16,646 nt of DNA from positions 8,100,951 through 8,117,596 of the forward strand of contig CP070627.1 in NCBI GenBank assembly GCA_020355945.1, written 5' to 3'. Source of the DNA: Candidatus Aminicenantota bacterium. GTDB taxonomy: Bacteria > Acidobacteriota > Aminicenantia > UBA2199. The translations under genes and the position numbers were made by a program. Each line of letters starts with the position of its first letter. Position 1 is the first letter of the stretch. The notes below the pieces were generated by a model. The model did no database searches, was not told the DNA's origin, and worked only from the letters and a program-made list of their open reading frames with translations. Positions 11,431 to 16,646 of this stretch are shown here, piece after piece.

Positions 11431-14223
11431 TCACATGGTTCCTGTTTCATTGGCTGCTTTTTTATTTTTAAAAATATTGGGGAAAATGCGTATCAGTGCA
11501 GGTAATAAAATCACAGACATGAGAAAGCAAATCCCCACACCAATGAAAAGAAAGGCACCAAAACTTTGTATTCCCTGGAACCTGGCAAAATACATGGACC
11601 CAAATCCGCACATGGTGGTTAAACTGGTCAAGAATATAGCGCGCCCTGTACTGGAGAGAACAGTGGATAAACCGCCTTTTCCTGTTTGTTTGTACCGATG
11701 CATGATATGCACGCTGTCGTCAATACCTATTCCAATAATCAAAGGTACGGCCAGGACATTGATAAAGTTGAGCTGTTGTCCTAAAAGCACCAGGATGCCT
11801 ACCATCCAGATGATGGATACAAAAATGTTAAGCATAATAAATAGTGTGGCACGTATATTGGCAAAGTCGATGAGAATAAAGATCAATATAGCCAGTAACG
11901 CATACAACGTGACTTTTTTTCCATCTCGTTTGGCGGTATCAATGACTTCTTTCATAAAGAGGAGCATCCCGCTGGCTCTTCGCTGGGTGGTTTTTTGCAT
12001 ATTGATTAAAAAGGGATTACGGTCAATGTTATCCCAATTATATTTGATGGGATAAGCGGCAAGTAAAAATTGGCTGCCGGATTCCGAAACCAGTCGTCTG
12101 CGGATAGTGCCAGGTAAATCTTGCAGGTGAATGTTCCCTGGATTTAACATGGCTGAAAAATTTTGGGTGGCTTCCTGGTAAAAGAGACGTTGTAATTTCT
12201 CAAGCCCGGGTTGGCTGGTGGCTTGTTCCGCGGCCTGTTGGAGCTGCTGTAGAAAGTCCGGTTGTGACTGTTTTTCATTGGCAGGTGTCCATCTGCCGAG
12301 AAACCGTTGGCATCGCTTTTGCAGTCGATCCAGCCCGGCGATATTGGCCAGGTCCCGCATCTCTAACATGTTTTGCCTGAACCGGTGAATTTCCTGGCTC
12401 AATTTCTCCAGGTTGACGTCTTCTTTTTGGGAGAAATCTTTAGATACCCAGACAATTTGACGGATAATTTCCAGGCGTTTCTCTTGTTCCTCCAGTGGAG
12501 GAATATAAGTTGATATCGAGTCCACGTACGCAATCATGGGATTTTTGTCCAGTAATTGGTAGTATTTTTGATCCTCTTCCAGGGAGTTGGTGACAAATAC
12601 AATGGTGTCAACGGTCATGTTAAAGCGGTCTAAAATTTCGTCATTTAATTCAAGAGATTTCAGTCCTTTGGCTTCTACTTTTTTCCAGTCACCGGTGAAG
12701 GTCAATCCTTTAGCTTTAAAGAAGAAAAACACAGTTAAAACAAGAATGATCAGTAAGGTTAATAGGGGAATTTTATTCAATTTTCTTTCAAAGGAGGCCA
12801 GGAACTTAAAGTTGACAGGTACCAGGTGTTTGTCTTTTTTTTCTTTGTTTTTGATTTTATTTTCGAGAGATTTCCAGATTAAGGGGATCACGAGGGCATA
12901 AGTCAATATTTTAATGAGTTTTTGATAGGAGGGGGTATCCCGCCACATGAGCAGGGCGGGCAGCAGGAAAAGGGAGGCCAGCAGGCAGTAAAAAACTCCC
13001 AGGGCAGTGATTATACCCATCTCCAGTAGAACCCGGAAGGAGACCAAACTTAAGGTTGCAAAGGCCAGGATCGTGGTAATCGCACCAATGATAATGCCTC
13101 GGCCGCTGGTTTTCATGGTATGGGCGATTGATTCTTTTGGGGTGTGCCCGGAGGCTCTGGCTTCCGAGTACTGGGCAAAAATATGGATGCTGTAATCAAT
13201 TCCCAATCCCACTAAAATAGCTCCGGCCATCGCGGTGACAATGTTCAATGAACCGATCAGCAAGTATGAAGTCCCCAGGCACCAGGTGATAGCTGCCATC
13301 AATGTTAACATCCCAAACACAGGAGCGCTTTTCATGCGAAAAGAAAATATCAACAAAAGTAAAATAAAAATAAACGCCAACCGGGTGACCAACATGGAAT
13401 CCTCTTCCGATGATTTCATCTCATCTCGGGTGATGGTGTGAACTCCGGTTTGTCCCAAATGAATCCCAGGGAATTTTGGGCCCCATTTTTCAAGTATGGT
13501 ATCCAGTTCATTCACCAGTTCAACGGTTTCGTTGACCTGGTTAATGGATACCGTGGGTATGGCAAAAATAAGCCCTAATTTTTTATCCGGGGAAATCATA
13601 TATTGAGGACCTGTGGTAAAAAAACAGGCGGAACGTTTGACTGCTGATTCATCTTCCTGTCCTGTACCGTATGTCTTGAATAGACTGAAAAAATCATACA
13701 GCCCTTCGATTAAGAAAGAGGCATTTTTTTCTTGTTTTTTCAGACCACTTTCATCTCCCAGGTATTCGGACTCAAGGGTATCATTGATCCCTTTCACAAA
13801 GGGGACAAGATTGAAATCGGTTAAATGGCGTTTGATGTTGGTCAGGTCTTTGGTTTTGGTTATCAAAAGGCCGTATTTTTTTAAGAATTCAATGTCGTTT
13901 TTGTAGTATACATCTCGGAACAGGTCTTTTCGTTTTTCCAATACAAGTGCGATGGTTTCGATGGTATGTTGAAGACCCTGGTAATTTTCCCCTTGAACCG
14001 TGATGATGATGGGATTAGCAGTTTTAAAGAGCTTCATGATCCGTTTGTACTCGATTAAAACCGGTGCCTTCTTAGGCACCAGGCTGACCCAGGTGGCATC
14101 AAGATTCTGAAAAAGTAACCCCGATAAATAACCGGCCGCCATGGTAAAAATGATCGTAATGATTAATATGATCTTCCACCGTCGGGTGGTAAAATGAGTA
14201 ATACCTTGAAGTAATTTATTCAT
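11431..14223 (-). CDS. MMPL/RND-superfamily transporter
   Basis: The 930-residue protein is a two-repeat MMPL pump. TM1 is near 17-38, and a periplasmic loop of roughly 230 residues follows. The first TM bundle (275-430) carries GLGIDYSIHIFAQYSEARAS near 338. A second loop of about 230 residues (520-755) is rich in Gln/Glu helices. The second bundle (770-915) carries GIGIDDSVHIMHRYKQTGKG near 829. The paired GIDYS/GIDDS motifs supply the acidic residues of proton-coupled MMPL transporters such as HpnN-type hopanoid exporters. AAAGGAG (14231-14237) and a consensus promoter (14250-14279) support the start. It heads the MMPL-LolA-barrel operon directly after a PKS gene, so a lipid- or polyketide-type substrate is a reasonable inference. 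Confidence 0.85.
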   Translation of the reverse strand: MNKLLQGITHFTTRRWKIILIITIIFTMAAGYLSGLLFQNLDATWVSLVPKKAPVLIEYKRIMKLFKTANPIIITVQGENYQGLQHTIETIALVLEKRKDLFRDVYYKNDIEFLKKYGLLITKTKDLTNIKRHLTDFNLVPFVKGINDTLESEYLGDESGLKKQEKNASFLIEGLYDFFSLFKTYGTGQEDESAVKRSACFFTTGPQYMISPDKKLGLIFAIPTVSINQVNETVELVNELDTILEKWGPKFPGIHLGQTGVHTITRDEMKSSEEDSMLVTRLAFIFILLLLIFSFRMKSAPVFGMLTLMAAITWCLGTSYLLIGSLNIVTAMAGAILVGLGIDYSIHIFAQYSEARASGHTPKESIAHTMKTSGRGIIIGAITTILAFATLSLVSFRVLLEMGIITALGVFYCLLASLFLLPALLMWRDTPSYQKLIKILTYALVIPLIWKSLENKIKNKEKKDKHLVPVNFKFLASFERKLNKIPLLTLLIILVLTVFFFFKAKGLTFTGDWKKVEAKGLKSLELNDEILDRFNMTVDTIVFVTNSLEEDQKYYQLLDKNPMIAYVDSISTYIPPLEEQEKRLEIIRQIVWVSKDFSQKEDVNLEKLSQEIHRFRQNMLEMRDLANIAGLDRLQKRCQRFLGRWTPANEKQSQPDFLQQLQQAAEQATSQPGLEKLQRLFYQEATQNFSAMLNPGNIHLQDLPGTIRRRLVSESGSQFLLAAYPIKYNWDNIDRNPFLINMQKTTQRRASGMLLFMKEVIDTAKRDGKKVTLYALLAILIFILIDFANIRATLFIMLNIFVSIIWMVGILVLLGQQLNFINVLAVPLIIGIGIDDSVHIMHRYKQTGKGGLSTVLSSTGRAIFLTSLTTMCGFGSMYFARFQGIQSFGAFLFIGVGICFLMSVILLPALIRIFPNIFKNKKAANETGTM

Positions 14224-14249
14224 GATACATCTCCTTTGAATGATGTTTG

Positions 14250-14279
14250 ATTATATATCAATAACAATTTTGTTGTCAA
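14250..14279 (-). promoter_or_regulatory. Promoter of the export operon, overlapping the PKS stop codon
   Basis: On the minus strand, TTGACA (14279-14274), an 18-nt spacer and TATAAT (14255-14250). The PKS stop codon TGA occupies 14278-14276, inside the -35 box. The export operon can thus be transcribed independently of the PKS gene, although read-through is also possible as no terminator lies between. Confidence 0.75.
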
Positions 14280-16646
14280 TCACAGGCCAACCAATGGTGG
14301 TTAGGCTCAAACGGGTATTGAGGCAAAGGAATTTTCATCCCCCTGTTGAAGGTTTCAAACGAGACCCAATCGATGTCTGTTCCTTGAATATACAATACCG
14401 CCAGTATGGACAGGATATGTTCCCTGGGGGGTGCAGCGGTGTCCAGCAGGTCCAGGCAAATACAGGAGTCACTACAATTTTCAAGTGAAGGGGGAGCTGC
14501 ACCCATGGAAATGAATATATTCATTCGCTCGGGATCTTTTAAATTCCCAGGGGGTTCGGTTGTTTCAATTTCTACTACATCAATTGGGAAGCTGGTCATA
14601 TTCGCGATACCGGCAGCGGCGTCAATGCCGGTCCCTTTAGCTAAGATTTTTTGCGGCTTAATTCCCCAGGATATCAACGTCAGTGCAGCCGCAGTTTGCA
14701 GCATTGTGCCTGGCTTTGCCTCGGAGATTCCGTTTAATGTATCCGGCGAAAACAAGCCCCCTACTTTTTTCAGCGCTTCTGCAAAAAAACGACGGTAATC
14801 CGCTAATGTCATGTCAATCTTATTACTGCCTCCGGCGGCCAGGGGGGCTTTTTTGAAAAACCGCCCCCCTGGACCCCCCGAAAAACTTTTTATAGCCCTT
14901 CGGGCGGTTGGTTTGTCGTCATTTGAGGGTTGACAGGACACTAGCGGGGGTAAATCGGCAAGACCAGCCTCCATCTCCGGGAATACAAAAATAATCGCTG
15001 GAGAGCAGCGGGGTATGTAAAACGGATTGATGTAGTTGTCCTCTTCTAAGGTGATTTTCCCGGATGAGGCTCTCTGACTCTCCAGGAAAAGTTTTAAAAA
15101 ACTCGGTTTTTTTTCTTTGGTTTTCTTAGTATGATTTGTCGTATGATTAGAGGTTATAAAAATCCCGGTTTCCCTGGCAGGGGGTTCCGGGAACGTGCGA
15201 TTAATATGCCGGAGTTTTGCCAGCAATTGCTGAGTACTGCTGCAGATAAAAGACACGCGGTGCTCAAAATGGCCCCTGCCGGTGCTGCAGGTGTGACAAA
15301 TATCAACAAAATCCAGCTCATCATGATGCTGGTTTAAATGGTTTTCCATCCGGATAAGAATGCGTTTTAAACTGTCTTGATTCCTGGCGGAGAAATTGAC
15401 AATCCCGGGCAGGGAAGCATGGCAATGATAAGGCGTTGGGCTAGATTGGCTTTGGGTTTTGGGCGGCGGCTCTTCAACGATCATGAACACATTGGCACCA
15501 CCGATGCCCAGGGATTGAATGCCTGCCCGCAAGGGGTGGCCCGGGTCTTGATACGGCTGCAAGGTGTCATTGATAAAGAAGGGGGTGTTGTTAATTTTGA
15601 TTAAACGGTTGGGTGGATTAATATGAATGACCGGGGGAATTTGTCGATGTTTCAGTGACAGTACCGCTTTGATTAAGGCAGCAAGACAGCCGGCAGAGTC
15701 CAGGTTACCGATATTGTTTTTTACTGTTCCCAACGCACAAAAACCGGTTTGTTTTACTTCCATTTTAGCGAATGCGGCTGCCAGGGCCTGGACCTCCAGG
15801 GCATCGGTAATGCCAATGGCATTGCCATTGACTTCAATGTATCGCAGTGTGGAGGGTTTAATGCGAAATCGCTGCAGCGTATCCGTCACCAGTTCCACCT
15901 GGGCATAGGGATTGGGACTGGTGAGGTGACGGGTATGACCGGAATAGTTGAGGGTGCTTCCCTTGATGATTCCGTAGATATAATCCTGGTCCTGGAGTGC
16001 TTGTCGGAGGGGTTTCAGGACCACTGCGCCGACACCTTCGCCAGGTACAAAGCCGTTGGCCTGGCCGCCCAGGGCACAGGTTTTGCCGGATTTGGCCAAT
16101 ACCCCCATGCGGCTGAGGGCTATAAAATATTCCGGGGATAACAACAGGTCAATCCCACCGGCAATGGCTATGGTGCATTCATTGTTTTTTAGGCTCTGAC
16201 AGGCCAGGTGAATGGCTGTAGCCGATGAGGAGCAGGTGGAGGCTAACACCAGGCTGGGGCCTTTAAAATTCATAAAATAGGAAAAACGATTGGCAATGGA
16301 AGCGTTGGAGTTGAGTAGTGCGTTTTTTTGTTTTATATTTAACCGGTAAAAGTTTTCCTGGTATTGGTTATTGGCGCATCCCACGAATACGCCGGTGCGG
16401 GAGCCATATAAGCGACTGCCGCCGTATCCGCTGTCTTCTAACGCATGCCAGGCTGTTTGCAAAAAGAGCCGCTGCCGCGGGTCCATATGACACGCATCTT
16501 CTTCCGGTACATTAAAAAAATCATGATCAAACCAATCAATGCCATCTATAAATCCACCCCACCGGGCTTCCGGGACCTCATCGCAAAGGAACCGTTGGTT
16601 TTCCGATATGCAGTCTTTGCCATTTTTAAGATTTTCCCAAAAGGTT
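14276..16646 (-). CDS. Type I PKS protein, partial: ketosynthase with degenerate acyltransferase
   Basis: The frame runs off the right edge; 789 codons are visible up to 16645, and residues here are counted from M at 16486. Upstream codons read FWENLKNGKDCISENQRFL, WFDHDFFNVP, the normal KS N-terminus. The KS contains DPRQRLFLQTAWHALEDSGY, TCSSS with the nucleophile at C85 (codon 16232-16234), GFVPGEGVGAVVLKPL and GIGGANVFMIVEE. HGTGT is replaced by NGNAI (N220) and NIGHL by NIGNL (N261), at nearly the normal Cys-His spacings. The KS-AT linker (FSARNQDSLKRILIRM, HTCSTGRGHFEHR) follows. An AT remnant then begins AIIFVFPEMEAG and includes SWGIKPQKILAKGTGIDAAA, where G618 replaces the GHSxG serine. 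The protein ends with a post-AT linker (DIDWVSF, IPLPQYPFEPNHHWL). No ACP, KR or TE lies in the visible part. Confidence 0.85.
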   Translation of the reverse strand, partial: TFWENLKNGKDCISENQRFLCDEVPEARWGGFIDGIDWFDHDFFNVPEEDACHMDPRQRLFLQTAWHALEDSGYGGSRLYGSRTGVFVGCANNQYQENFYRLNIKQKNALLNSNASIANRFSYFMNFKGPSLVLASTCSSSATAIHLACQSLKNNECTIAIAGGIDLLLSPEYFIALSRMGVLAKSGKTCALGGQANGFVPGEGVGAVVLKPLRQALQDQDYIYGIIKGSTLNYSGHTRHLTSPNPYAQVELVTDTLQRFRIKPSTLRYIEVNGNAIGITDALEVQALAAAFAKMEVKQTGFCALGTVKNNIGNLDSAGCLAALIKAVLSLKHRQIPPVIHINPPNRLIKINNTPFFINDTLQPYQDPGHPLRAGIQSLGIGGANVFMIVEEPPPKTQSQSSPTPYHCHASLPGIVNFSARNQDSLKRILIRMENHLNQHHDELDFVDICHTCSTGRGHFEHRVSFICSSTQQLLAKLRHINRTFPEPPARETGIFITSNHTTNHTKKTKEKKPSFLKLFLESQRASSGKITLEEDNYINPFYIPRCSPAIIFVFPEMEAGLADLPPLVSCQPSNDDKPTARRAIKSFSGGPGGRFFKKAPLAAGGSNKIDMTLADYRRFFAEALKKVGGLFSPDTLNGISEAKPGTMLQTAAALTLISWGIKPQKILAKGTGIDAAAGIANMTSFPIDVVEIETTEPPGNLKDPERMNIFISMGAAPPSLENCSDSCICLDLLDTAAPPREHILSILAVLYIQGTDIDWVSFETFNRGMKIPLPQYPFEPNHHWLACD
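14839..14872. repeat. GC-rich palindromic element in frame inside the PKS gene
   Basis: CCAGGGGGGC (14839-14848) and its exact reverse complement (14863-14872) flank a 14-nt TTTTTTGAAAAACC loop. Adjacent CCCCCC and CCCGAAGGGC tracts extend the odd composition to about 14830-14910. On the coding strand it reads SFSGGPGGRFFKKAPLAAGG, unlike any acyltransferase segment. It lies in the degenerate AT region without breaking the frame. Confidence 0.7.

Noticed and set aside
11060..12055. 331-codon plus-strand frame antisense to the LolA-like and MMPL genes
   Set aside because: It is a shadow of two well-supported minus-strand genes and crosses their intergenic gap.

Overview
The window looks like an accessory stretch of a Gram-negative, diderm bacterium. 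An outer-membrane beta-barrel, a LolA-like lipoprotein carrier and an RND/MMPL pump are all encoded, and canonical sigma-70 promoters (TTGACA, 16-18 nt spacer, TATAAT-like) precede most genes. Mixed GC, repeat-laden intergenic DNA and polyketide synthase (PKS) genes recall large-genome anaerobic Acidobacteriota/Aminicenantes-type organisms. That resemblance is from memory and no lineage marker is present.

Left part (1-5615, all plus strand). Palindromic repeats open the window, followed by a small antitoxin gene and a MazF/PemK toxin broken after about 30 residues. Next come a TIR-TPR-SpoIIE phosphatase fusion that loses its C-terminus, a second copy of the palindromic repeat, an AAA/archaeal-type ATPase that appears to be leaderless, a repeat-filled gap, and a Schlafen/AlbA_2-HATPase-wHTH regulator. 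A 39-bp duplication carrying an ACTGTGCATGCACAGT palindrome straddles the regulator's stop codon. This has the character of a defence/signalling island with several decayed members.

Middle (5616-9230). A 21-bp tandem array of about 21 units (6006-6447) alternates between two flavours and ends 3 nt from the stop codon of a minus-strand gene for an uncharacterised but widespread protein family. A stand-alone AraC-type DNA-binding domain, a repeat thicket with a 192-bp MITE-like element, and an intact SpoIIE/RsbU-type phosphatase follow.

Right part (9276-16646, all minus strand). Reading leftwards from the right edge there is the C-terminal portion of a type I PKS protein (ketosynthase plus acyltransferase remnant), then an apparent operon with its own promoter: MMPL transporter, LolA-like outer-membrane lipoprotein-sorting protein, and DUF1302-like outer-membrane protein. 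The operon is plausibly a trans-envelope lipid or polyketide export route. The PKS protein is unusual. Its ketosynthase keeps the nucleophilic Cys but both catalytic His are Asn, and its acyltransferase has lost the GHSxG serine and much of its core. A GC-rich palindromic element lies in frame inside the acyltransferase remnant.

The strongest leads are the 21-bp alternating array with its neighbouring gene, the catalytically stripped yet open PKS protein beside an export operon, and the TIR-SpoIIE fusion.
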